From: a virus
Reading direction: 5' to 3' (one strand)
DNA: 26,555 nucleotides
IMG/VR virus record: IMGVR_UViG_3300044819_000097
Span: 1 to 26,555 of that record
The notes under the pieces are model-generated. The model had not been told where the DNA came from. It made no database searches and saw only the letters and a list, made by a program, of their open reading frames with translations. A program made the translations under genes and the position numbers. Positions within the stretch are counted from its first letter, which is position 1. The number at the start of each line of letters is the position of its first letter. Of the stretch, positions 6,815-14,031 are shown piece by piece.

Positions 6815-7507
6815 TTAGTGCCCGATGCTGTTAATCGACTGCAGCCAGACCGCGTTGCCCGCCGTCGCCGCGCTGAACGTGAACGTGATCGATAGGACCT
6901 GCGCCGCGTTCGTCGCGACCGCCACGGACGGCGTCGTCGGCGTGATGAGCGCGTTTCGCAGGGACGACGGGGCGAAAGGTGTCGCCGAGCAGCTGGCGAT
7001 CACAGGCGCGCTCGCCGATGCCGCGGACGGCGCGACGATCTGGCAATAAACGCCGTTGCCGCTCATGACACTGGTAGGCATCAGCGCGGAAGGGCCTGTA
7101 AGAATCGGGGTCGATCCCAGCTTCACAGTGATCATCAGGCTGGGGGGAGATGAGCTGTCCACGCTCCCAAACGCGAAGCTGAACGGCAGCACCGAACCGG
7201 CCAGCGTTCCGGCCGGGATCGTGACTGTCGTCGTAAACGCGGTTGCGCTCGTCGCGCTCGTCGCCTGGCACGTGATGCCCGTGATGCTCGTATCGCCGCC
7301 GAGCGCGCAGATCGCGTCCGCCGTCGTCGCGAGCAGCGCGTTTTTAAAAGCGCCCGCCGCGTTCGCGTTCGCGATGGCGACGTTGGCGTTGAGCGTCGCG
7401 AGATTCGCGCCCGTGAACACGCCCGCGTTGTCGGGCAGCGGCGCCTGCAGCAGCTGCGTCTGCGCGCCGAGCGTGCACGCAAGTGCGAAGAATAAAAGCG
7501 TTTTCAT
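6815..7507 (-). CDS. putative tail-appendage protein with signal peptide, 230 aa
   Basis: A short N-terminal signal peptide (MKTLLFFALACTLGAQ) precedes an Ala/Asn-rich helical stretch (about 25-62) and a long Ser/Thr/Val-rich beta region to the end. The composition is that of a phage fibre or jelly-roll appendage. ATG 7507 follows AAAGGAAACCA, and the gene lies 9 bases after the collagen-repeat gene, so both are in one transcript. Family not recognised. Confidence 0.65.
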   Translation of the reverse strand: MKTLLFFALACTLGAQTQLLQAPLPDNAGVFTGANLATLNANVAIANANAAGAFKNALLATTADAICALGGDTSITGITCQATSATSATAFTTTVTIPAGTLAGSVLPFSFAFGSVDSSSPPSLMITVKLGSTPILTGPSALMPTSVMSGNGVYCQIVAPSAASASAPVIASCSATPFAPSSLRNALITPTTPSVAVATNAAQVLSITFTFSAATAGNAVWLQSINSIGH

Positions 7508-7516
7508 TGGTTTCCT

Positions 7517-8329
7517 TTAAGGAGTGAAGTCTGCGATCACCACGACGTCGGCCGTGGCCGTGACCCCCTGTGGCGTGGTCAGGCTGAGGTACAGCGGACT
7601 TTCCGCGAGGTTCAGCGCGTTCGTCGTCGCGACCGACGTGAGCGTCGCGCTCAGAAAAAGCGATGGCGTCGTCAGCGCGGAGTACGCCTGCGTCGCGGCG
7701 ACAATCGCGAAGCCGCCCTTCGCGGTCGCGGTGTAAATCCCGCCCACCGCGGTCGTAAGCGCCACCGACGCGTTCGTGACGATGATCCGCCGGATCACGT
7801 AATGCGTGAAGCCCGCGGGGAAGTTGATCGTGATCGCCTGGTCGCTCGTGCCGTTGAAGTTCGCGCCCGCGAGGTAGCCCGCCGGCACGCCGTTCACGCC
7901 GTTCGCGCCCGCCGCCCCCGTGGGGCCCGCCGCGCCCGTGGCGCCGACGCTACCCGTCGCGCCCGCGGGTCCGGTCGGACCGGAGGCCGCGCAGATCCCG
8001 TCCTGGCTCCAGATGGTAGCGCCAAGAGCGGAAGCCAGCACGAACTTGTAACACGTCGTTTTCAGGAAAATTCCGCTGGTGGACAGGCCAGCGGAATTAA
8101 GCGTGATGACGGTTGGGTTTGTTGCGACTCCCGCGCTGCTCGAATAAGTCGAAAGAGGGGTAGAAGTTCCAGCTGCGTAGGTGGACAAAGTGCAGCCCAC
8201 ACAGGGTAAAACCGTGCCGGTGGCAACGTCAAAAAATTGAATATTGGGAGGCGGTGTGGGGTACGCCTGAGCCCATGCCTGGACCGAGGCAATGAGTGCC
8301 ACGAGTAGTACTCTAGACCTTGTAAACAT
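7517..8329 (-). CDS. tail fibre-like protein with collagen-type repeats and signal peptide
   Basis: The 270-residue protein has a Sec-like signal sequence (RVLLVALIASVQAWAQA, residues 6-22), a beta domain to about residue 115, eleven Gly-X-Y triplets (117-149: GPT GPA GAT and so on) and a C-terminal beta domain (about 155-270) ending VVVIADFTP. Collagen-like stalks trimerise and are common in phage tail fibres. The start codon ATG 8329 lies inside the 15-base block shared by the endonuclease cassettes, so the first residues MFTR may have come with that cassette. AAGGA occurs upstream but is about 17 bases away. Confidence 0.7.
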   Translation of the reverse strand: MFTRSRVLLVALIASVQAWAQAYPTPPPNIQFFDVATGTVLPCVGCTLSTYAAGTSTPLSTYSSSAGVATNPTVITLNSAGLSTSGIFLKTTCYKFVLASALGATIWSQDGICAASGPTGPAGATGSVGATGAAGPTGAAGANGVNGVPAGYLAGANFNGTSDQAITINFPAGFTHYVIRRIIVTNASVALTTAVGGIYTATAKGGFAIVAATQAYSALTTPSLFLSATLTSVATTNALNLAESPLYLSLTTPQGVTATADVVVIADFTP

Positions 8330-8344
8330 TGGCTTTTAGGCGCA
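8318..8344. repeat. shared endonuclease 5' block, copy 1
   Basis: CCTTGTAAACATTGG (8318-8332), then 8 bases, then CGCA (8341-8344), 12 bases before the start of the first endonuclease. The same layout precedes the other two endonuclease genes. On the minus strand it holds the ATG of the tail fibre-like gene (MFTR). Confidence 0.75.
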
Positions 8345-8356
8345 TCCTTGTGTTAG

Positions 8357-9214
8357 ATGAATTGGGTAATTTACGTTCTGAAATGCCCTCGAACGCGCGA
8401 AGTCCGGTATGTGGGGTTCACATCCACAAGCCCACAAAAAAGGCTGCGTTGCCACATCAACGACGCTGTGAATCGTCCGCATGAGACCTACCGGCAGCGA
8501 TGGATTATGTCCCTTGTCAGCATCGGCCTGGAACCGCTGCTTGAAGTGGTCGAATCTGGATCGGGCGACGATTGGGAAGAAGCCGAACGCCGATGGATCG
8601 CTTACTACAGGGCGAGCGGAGCGCGTCTCGCGAACGGAACCATAGGCGGAGAAGGAGTTGTCGGATGGGGAACGCCCGAACAACGGAGCGCCAGAGCGAG
8701 AACGCGTATAGCCAATACCACTCACGAGCAACGAAGCGAAGCAATAAAGAAATGGCACGCCAGCAGAACTCCTGAGCAGAGGCGCGCGACCGTGGAGAAG
8801 ATCCGTGCGACTAAAGGACCGGCGCAGGAAACTCGACGCCTGACGCCGAAAGAGCGCAGCGAAGCGGTGAAAAACGCGTGGGCCAAGATGACTCCCGAAC
8901 AGCGTGCCGCCTCGGTAAAGGAACGATTCGGAATGACGCCGGAGAGGCATCGCGCAGCCCGTCAGAAGCAAATCGCCGGAACAACAGGCGCGCAGCGCAG
9001 CGAAGCCGCCCGCAAAGGGCGCGCGTCTCTGACGCCGGAACATCGAAGCGAGATAGGCCGCAAGGCGGCGGCCAGCATGACGCCGGAACAACGAACGGAA
9101 CACGCGCGACTCGGCGGGCGCGCCTCGAAAACCACGATGACACGTGAGCAATGCGTCGCCGCCGGGAAGAAGGCCCGTGCTACGTTCCTGGCTCGCCGCG
9201 CCGCTTCCGCGTAG
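8357..9214 (+). CDS. GIY-YIG homing endonuclease 1, with 16-residue repeat tail
   Basis: A stand-alone homing endonuclease of 285 residues. The degenerate GIY-YIG motif is VIYVLK (4-9) and RYVGFT (17-22), followed by R29/H33, a likely catalytic Glu in EAERRWIAYYR (E77) and ARLANGTIGGEG (N93). From residue about 104 to the end there are roughly ten copies of a 16-residue unit (consensus TPEQRSEAxRKxxAxM), resembling NUMOD3-type DNA-binding modules. It lies on the plus strand against the structural operon, head to head with the fibre-like gene (27 bases between starts). No clear ribosome-binding site. The 3' end appears to cut a small gene fragment at 9215-9292. Confidence 0.88.
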   Translation: MNWVIYVLKCPRTREVRYVGFTSTSPQKRLRCHINDAVNRPHETYRQRWIMSLVSIGLEPLLEVVESGSGDDWEEAERRWIAYYRASGARLANGTIGGEGVVGWGTPEQRSARARTRIANTTHEQRSEAIKKWHASRTPEQRRATVEKIRATKGPAQETRRLTPKERSEAVKNAWAKMTPEQRAASVKERFGMTPERHRAARQKQIAGTTGAQRSEAARKGRASLTPEHRSEIGRKAAASMTPEQRTEHARLGGRASKTTMTREQCVAAGKKARATFLARRAASA

Positions 9215-9292
9215 AAACTCTTCAGCGCTCATCTCATCGAACGCGTCGGGAATCGGATCGCGCGGCCAGTCGCGCGGCAGCGTGAAGTCTAG
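9215..9292 (-). pseudogene. fragment of a small gene, apparently cut by endonuclease 1
   Basis: The minus-strand frame here reads LDFTLPRDWPRD, then IPDAFDEMSAEEF, and then enters the antisense of the endonuclease at its stop codon. It resembles the C-terminus of the neighbouring 73-residue protein (WPYPMDEFDTTTAEDFLG). It has no start codon of its own in a likely place and lies one frame off that protein, just after its stop. It could be a duplicated tail, a frameshifted extension or the remains of a gene broken by the insertion. Confidence 0.45.
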
Positions 9293-9510
9293 CGGTCCGG
9301 ACCGAGGAAGTCTTCCGCCGTCGTCGTGTCGAATTCGTCCATCGGGTAAGGCCACTGCGGCGACTGCGCCGCTTCCTTCAACTCCGCTACACGCGCGGCC
9401 TGGCGCGCCGCTTCCACAGCGCGCCGCTGTTCGATCTGCTCCGCGCGTTTCGACCCGAACGGGTACATGTAACGCAGCGTGAAGAATTTCATCGCTCCGC
9501 ATTGTGCCAT
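9289..9510 (-). CDS. small hypothetical virion-operon protein, 73 aa
   Basis: The protein begins MAQCGAMKFFTLRYMYPFGS, followed by an Arg/Glu/Ala-rich helix (KRAEQIEQRRAVEAARQAAR) and an acidic C-terminus ending DTTTAEDFLGPDR. A second ATG at 9492 (MKFF) is an alternative start, close to a GGAG. The gene lies 33 bases after the 535-residue gene. No family recognised; it may be a small tail or ejection accessory protein. The acidic tail is repeated in another frame just downstream. Confidence 0.55.
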   Translation of the reverse strand: MAQCGAMKFFTLRYMYPFGSKRAEQIEQRRAVEAARQAARVAELKEAAQSPQWPYPMDEFDTTTAEDFLGPDR

Positions 9511-9543
9511 CCGGCGCGGGCGAATTCAAGAGTCTCAGTACTG

Positions 9544-11151
9544 TCATTTGGGTTTATCGTCCCCGAGCTTTCCAAGGTCGCCGATCTTGCGCACGCGTTT
9601 CGCGCGCGGCTTCGGCGGTTTTGCGGGCGCGGGCGTTTCGGGCGCGGCAGCCGCGAGTTTCTTCGCTTCGTTTGCCGCTATCGATTCGCGAAGCTGCTTT
9701 GCAAGGTCCGACTCGGCCTCTTCCGCGACTTCGGGCGTCGCGGGTGTTTCCGGCGCGCGCGGTTCCACGCGCGGCGTTTCCGGCGCGACGGACTCCGCGA
9801 TCCGCGAGCGCAGCGCGTCGCCATCGTCCGCCACGTAACCCATGCGGTCATGGATCATGTCCACCGTTTCGGCGCTCGGTACTTCGCGCTCGGCGAGCTG
9901 CCGGGCCACCGTCGCGAGGTTTTCGGGCGTGGGCTCGATCTTGTTCTTCAGCATGTACGCGGCGAAGCGGTCGGCCTTCGCGGCGCGGTTCGACCAGATG
10001 ATGTCGTCGGCCTGCATCTGCAGGCGCGCGGCCTGTTCGTGCGCTGCGTCTTCGATGCGCTGCGCGCGCGTGATCTCGGGCGTTTGCGGTGCCGCGGCTG
10101 GCGCGGGTTCGGGTGCCGCCGCCGGTGTCGCGACTTGCGGCGCGACGGGTTCGGGCGCGGGCGCGTGCGAAACCACCGCCCACGGATCGGGCGCGGCCGC
10201 CGCCGGTACCGCGACGGGCGCGGATTGCGGCGGTACGATCTGCGGCGGTGCCTGCGATTCGGGAATTGCTTCGACTGCCGGCGCGGGCGCGGCCGCGGCG
10301 GGCGTTACAGGCGCATCGCCAGGCAGCGGTCGAAAAAACTGCGAACGGTCCAGCGCGGGTAGAACGCCGTACTGAGACGGGATCGCCTCGGGCCGCGCGC
10401 CGTATGTCTGCGGCACTTCGATCGCCTGCGCAGCGGCTTCGGCCGAAGGTGCGGCTGCCGCTGGTTTTGGCGCGGGCGCTGAAGAGGCCGGGCGGCGCGG
10501 CAGCACGCCGATCGGGTCTTTGCTGGTGTCGCCCGCGTCGGTCGCGGCATCGATCACGTCCTGAGCGAGCCTGAACTTGCCGCCGATATAGTGCTTTACG
10601 ATGACTTTCGCGACGTTCGCGGCCTTGCTCCCGTTCATTGCATCGGCGGCGTCCGAGACCGTCGATGCTGCGGTTTTCGCCGCATCCACGGCTGGCGCCA
10701 CGGCTGTATGCGCTACGAACGGCAGGACGAAGCCGAGCGCGCTGCCGCCCATTCCGCGATAGTTGCCCGCGTCATATTGCTGCTGCATGCGGTCGCCCGC
10801 CGCCTGCGCGCCCGAAACGTCGAGCGCGAGCTGAGGAAGCTTGCGGAGATCGCCCCCGCCCGAAACCCACTCATTGAGCTTGTCGGCGATGCCGCCGAGC
10901 ATCTGGCTCGCCGCGTCCGCGCCCAGATCGCCTTTTTTGACCGAATCGTGAACCGCGTCGTAAAGCTGTTTCGCGGTATCGAACGCCGAGCGCACGAAGC
11001 CCTGATCCGCGACGGGCGTGTCTTTGCCGCGCGCATCCGCGTCGCGCTGCGCCTGCACTTCGCCGGGTACCGGCGCGTGCGAAACCACCGCCCACGGGTT
11101 CGCGGGCGGTGGTGCGGATGACGCCTGCGCGACTACAGACCAGCCGCCCAT
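9544..11151 (-). CDS. large Ala/Pro-rich internal virion (ejection-type) protein
   Basis: The 535-residue product occupies the position of the last ejection protein in P22-like gene orders. It has an N-terminal WSVVAQA motif, a helical region (about 50-170), a Pro/Ala-rich disordered middle (about 200-360) and a charged helical C-terminal half ending in a strongly basic Lys/Arg/Pro tail. The motif PWAVVSHAP occurs at about 19-27 and again at 323-331, encoded by an identical 26-base DNA repeat. Its ATG overlaps the preceding stop (TAATG). Ejection function is inferred from order and composition; no lysozyme motif was seen. Confidence 0.6.
   Translation of the reverse strand: MGGWSVVAQASSAPPPANPWAVVSHAPVPGEVQAQRDADARGKDTPVADQGFVRSAFDTAKQLYDAVHDSVKKGDLGADAASQMLGGIADKLNEWVSGGGDLRKLPQLALDVSGAQAAGDRMQQQYDAGNYRGMGGSALGFVLPFVAHTAVAPAVDAAKTAASTVSDAADAMNGSKAANVAKVIVKHYIGGKFRLAQDVIDAATDAGDTSKDPIGVLPRRPASSAPAPKPAAAAPSAEAAAQAIEVPQTYGARPEAIPSQYGVLPALDRSQFFRPLPGDAPVTPAAAAPAPAVEAIPESQAPPQIVPPQSAPVAVPAAAAPDPWAVVSHAPAPEPVAPQVATPAAAPEPAPAAAPQTPEITRAQRIEDAAHEQAARLQMQADDIIWSNRAAKADRFAAYMLKNKIEPTPENLATVARQLAEREVPSAETVDMIHDRMGYVADDGDALRSRIAESVAPETPRVEPRAPETPATPEVAEEAESDLAKQLRESIAANEAKKLAAAAPETPAPAKPPKPRAKRVRKIGDLGKLGDDKPK
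10160..10185. repeat. 26-base direct repeat inside the 535-residue gene, copy 1
   Basis: The 26 bases starting GGCGCGTGCGAAACCACC are identical to 11072-11097 and encode the shared peptide WAVVSHAP on the minus strand. Confidence 0.7.
11072..11097. repeat. 26-base direct repeat inside the 535-residue gene, copy 2
   Basis: Identical to 10160-10185, 912 bases away, near the 5' end of the gene; encodes the N-terminal PWAVVSHAP copy. Confidence 0.7.
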
Positions 11152-12740
11152 TATTTAATTCGCTTTTCCTGGCCGCTTGCGTCCAGCGTCCAGACCTGGC
11201 CGTTGCTGAATGTCGTGTCGATGCCCTTCTTGAGCTGCGCTTTCGCGGCGTCCGGAAGCGCGCCCGTCTGCGTCGCGTTGCCCGCGCCGCCGAACGAATA
11301 CGCGTGCGTCTCGTCCTTCACGTTGTTCAGGTTCGACGACATCGCATTAAGCGAGCCGTTAATGAGCGCGGGCGCCATCTTCGGGTTCGCCGTCACGCCG
11401 GAAAGCTGATCGAATAACTGCGCCGCCGGTCTGCCGCCGAGAAGGCCCTTGCCTTCAAGCAGCTTCAGATAGGCGAAGTTGGTACGCAGTTCCTGCTCTT
11501 TTGCGGCCTGCGGCGTACCCTGCCCGAAGAACGTATCCCCCACCTTCTGCTCGACATTCCCGAGGCGTCCCGAAATCGCGCCAACCGACCCCGCAATATC
11601 GGGGTCGCTCATCAGTTCGCGGATTCTCCCGATAGCCTTCAGCCCGAGGTCGGCCGAAACCGCGCGCGTTTTGAGATCTCCGGGCACCTGCACCGGAACG
11701 TTGAGCCCCTGCGCCACCAGGTCGTGCGCGACCGAAACCTTCATTTCGGGCGAAAGCGAGAAGTACGAATCGGGATCCCGTTTGACCGATTCGGTGAACG
11801 CGGCGCGCGACGAGGGGTCGCCGTACTTCGCCGTGAATTCCTTCGACCGGAGATTCTGCTCAGCCTGCTTTACACTCAGCTCGCCCATGGAGATCTTGTT
11901 CTTCGCGACATCCTCCGCGCCGAGGCCTCCGTGCGCGGCCTTGAAGTCCGCGTCGAGTTTCGCGATCGCGGCGTCCGCCTGGAGCTTCGGCAGATTCGCC
12001 TGCGCGTTGATCTTGTCCTGAACGAGCTTGTCCGCGTCGGCCGCGAACTGCAGCGCGTGCGCTTTGTTCAGCGCTTCGGCCGAAGCATCGGTTTTGACCT
12101 TCTGGACCGCTTCCTGCGCTTTCGTCGAGTACGCGTTCAGCCCTTCGACAAACCGGTTTTTCACCGCGAACGCGTTCCCGTCGTCCCAGTTCGTGATCGC
12201 CGGAACGTTCTCGGGTTTGAGGTTCTTATCCTGAACGAGCTGCGCGAACGCGGCAGGAGCAAGGCGCGCCACGTCGGCGTCGCTGCGCTTCTTTCCCGTC
12301 TCGTCGTAGAGAATGCCGTTCAGCGTGTCGCCGATCTGCGCGTGCATCGCATCGTTCAGCTTGCGCTGTTCGCCGGTGGCCACGGCCGCGTTCTTCTGCT
12401 GCTCGGTGATGGATTTCGCGAGCGTGTCCTGAAATCCGGGCGAGATTTTCCCCGCCAGCGGGAAAGCCGTCGTGCCGTCCCACTGCGCGAGGGCTTTCGC
12501 GTTGTTCGGATCTTTCAGAAACTCCCGCGTCGTGTTCTGGTCCGCCAGATCGCGCCGTTTCTGATCCGCCTGTGCCTGGTAGTTCTGCTGTTCTGCTGCG
12601 GACGTAGCCATCTGTTGCTGACGAAGCTGGTTCTCCACCGCCGCGCCGCGCAGCTGCGAAAGCTGCGCGAGCGTCGCGAGCGGGTTCGGCGGGGGCGCGG
12701 CGGGATTAACCGAAAGCGCGATTTGCGGATCTATGGCCAT
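11151..12740 (-). CDS. putative DNA ejection / internal virion protein, 529 aa
   Basis: This long, helical, Gln/Ala/Lys-rich soluble protein starts MAIDPQIALSVNPAAPPPNP, with a coiled-coil region (LRQQQMATSAAEQQNYQAQADQ, about 38-62) and many further amphipathic helices. Its C-terminal part contains AKEQELRTNFAYLKLLEGKG and ends TLDASGQEKRIK. The size, composition and position between the 282- and 535-residue genes match the middle ejection protein of P22-like phages. ATG 12740 overlaps the stop of the preceding gene by 10 bases. Family named by context, not by a diagnostic motif. Confidence 0.65.
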   Translation of the reverse strand: MAIDPQIALSVNPAAPPPNPLATLAQLSQLRGAAVENQLRQQQMATSAAEQQNYQAQADQKRRDLADQNTTREFLKDPNNAKALAQWDGTTAFPLAGKISPGFQDTLAKSITEQQKNAAVATGEQRKLNDAMHAQIGDTLNGILYDETGKKRSDADVARLAPAAFAQLVQDKNLKPENVPAITNWDDGNAFAVKNRFVEGLNAYSTKAQEAVQKVKTDASAEALNKAHALQFAADADKLVQDKINAQANLPKLQADAAIAKLDADFKAAHGGLGAEDVAKNKISMGELSVKQAEQNLRSKEFTAKYGDPSSRAAFTESVKRDPDSYFSLSPEMKVSVAHDLVAQGLNVPVQVPGDLKTRAVSADLGLKAIGRIRELMSDPDIAGSVGAISGRLGNVEQKVGDTFFGQGTPQAAKEQELRTNFAYLKLLEGKGLLGGRPAAQLFDQLSGVTANPKMAPALINGSLNAMSSNLNNVKDETHAYSFGGAGNATQTGALPDAAKAQLKKGIDTTFSNGQVWTLDASGQEKRIK

Positions 12741-13579
12741 GTTTCCTCGCCCGTGATCGGGTTGATCGTCGGATTATCGGCGGTAATCGGTCCGAACCCG
12801 TTGGGGTTCTGGTTCCCTTGCCCCGCGTTGAGCTGGGCGAGGAAATTCTGCGTCTGGATGCCGTTCGAAATCGCGCCCGTGGCGTTGGTAATGCCGCCCG
12901 TGATCGCGTTCGTCGAGCCCACGATTCCAGAGGCCTGCGCGTTGCCAATCTGGCCCAGCGTGTTCCCGATCGTCGACGCCGCCTGCGCGCCCGTCGCGCC
13001 CGCGTTCGCCGCCGCGCTCTCGCCGAGCTGCACGGGCGCGAAAAGCTGATTGAACGCCTGCTGCTGCGCCTGCCCTTTGGTCTGGTAGGACGAGAGCGCC
13101 GCGCCGTACGAACTCAGCGCGTTATTGAAAATCTGGTTATACGTCGTGTCCGCGAGGTTCGAGTCGTAAGCGGTGAGCGCCTTCAGCGTGCCGCCCGTGA
13201 CCGCGCCGCCGGCCGCTGCCGCGCCGCGCTCGATCCCCTGCTCGCCCTGCTCCTGAGTGAACTGATAACCAGGCGTGTTGCGCGCGTCCGCGAGAGTCGG
13301 AGCCGTGAACGTCGGCACGGGTCCGAGTGACCCCGCGCCGAACGTCCCGTTCGAAAGGTCCGCCATCAGCGTTGCGAGCGACGACTGGCCACCCTGGATG
13401 AACGGCGCCTGGTTCGCCTTCTGGTCGCTGTACTCCTGCTGCTGGAACTGGAGCGCCTTCTCCTCTTCCGCGACCTGCGCCTGCGACGCCTTCGTCGCCG
13501 CGTTCGATCCGAAGATGCTCGATATGATCGAGCCGCCCGCGCCGATCAGCCCCGCCGTCAGTAGTCCGCCAAACGGCAT
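12731..13579 (-). CDS. putative DNA ejection protein (P22 gp7 position), 282 aa
   Basis: The N-terminus MPFGGLLTAGLIGAGGSIIS is a Gly/Ala/Ile-rich hydrophobic segment, followed by an AATKASQAQVAEEEKALQ helix and a long Gln/Ala/Gly/Asn-rich region with NALSSYGAALSSYQTKGQAQ. Proteins of this build are usual in podovirus ejectosomes, where a short hydrophobic N-terminus and an amphipathic body allow exit through the portal and insertion in the host envelope. The gene starts directly after the acetyltransferase stop. Functional call is from build and gene order. Confidence 0.65.
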   Translation of the reverse strand: MPFGGLLTAGLIGAGGSIISSIFGSNAATKASQAQVAEEEKALQFQQQEYSDQKANQAPFIQGGQSSLATLMADLSNGTFGAGSLGPVPTFTAPTLADARNTPGYQFTQEQGEQGIERGAAAAGGAVTGGTLKALTAYDSNLADTTYNQIFNNALSSYGAALSSYQTKGQAQQQAFNQLFAPVQLGESAAANAGATGAQAASTIGNTLGQIGNAQASGIVGSTNAITGGITNATGAISNGIQTQNFLAQLNAGQGNQNPNGFGPITADNPTINPITGEETWP

Positions 13580-14002
13580 TTAATGTGTCCTCATTTCGAT
13601 GGCGCCCACCGCCGCGAACGTCGCGCGGATCGCGTGATTGTCGGTGCGCAGCTCCGCGTACGTCCACTCGTAGCCCTGCTCTTTCAGCGCGTCCGCCACG
13701 AGCGCGAGAAAGCGCTTCCCGTGCCCGCGCCCGCGATGTTCGCGCGCGATGACCATCCCGCAGTACTGCCCGCCGTTTATCAAAGCGCCCGGCGTATGCG
13801 GCGTGAATCCGAGGAACCCGATTACCCTACCGTCGAGCACGGCGCCAAACGTTTGCCCCGCCGTGTTCTTTTCATCGAGCAGCGCGATTACAGCCCCGTA
13901 ATCGGAGGTCTCGGCGTCCGCGAAGTGCGCCTCGCGCGGGTCGTTGAGCCACGCATGCAGCGCGGGCGCGCAGCGGCGCGGAAAGGGAGAGACCAGTGTC
14001 AT
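13580..14002 (-). CDS. GNAT-family N-acetyltransferase
   Basis: The 140-residue protein shows the GNAT fold order: an N-terminal strand-helix part (ALHAWLNDPREAHFADAE), central strands (FGAVLDGRVIGFLGFTPH), the acetyl-CoA-binding motif A in YCGMVIAREHRGRGHGKRFL (R-G-R-G-H-G, about 87-95) and a C-terminal ELRTDNHAIRATFAAVGAIE motif B. It would transfer acetyl from acetyl-CoA to an amine; the target is unknown. ATG 14002 was chosen because upstream codons only shadow the gap; the ribosome-binding site is weak. Its place between the fibre-like and ejection genes is odd and suggests acetylation of a virion or host surface component, which is inference. Confidence 0.85.
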   Translation of the reverse strand: MTLVSPFPRRCAPALHAWLNDPREAHFADAETSDYGAVIALLDEKNTAGQTFGAVLDGRVIGFLGFTPHTPGALINGGQYCGMVIAREHRGRGHGKRFLALVADALKEQGYEWTYAELRTDNHAIRATFAAVGAIEMRTH

Positions 14003-14031
14003 TGAGTTTTTTCTTTCGGAATCGCGCGAAA

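Noticed and set aside
8336-9547. Long open minus-strand frame antisense to endonuclease 1 (similar frames 17597-18781 and 25291-26190 antisense to the others)
   Set aside because: The frames stay open because the repeated Thr-Pro-Glu-Gln-Arg-Ser codons have few stop codons in the opposite frame. The nuclease domain and repeats on the plus strand are clearly the coding sense. Only the short ends (gene fragment and leader frames) were kept as observations.
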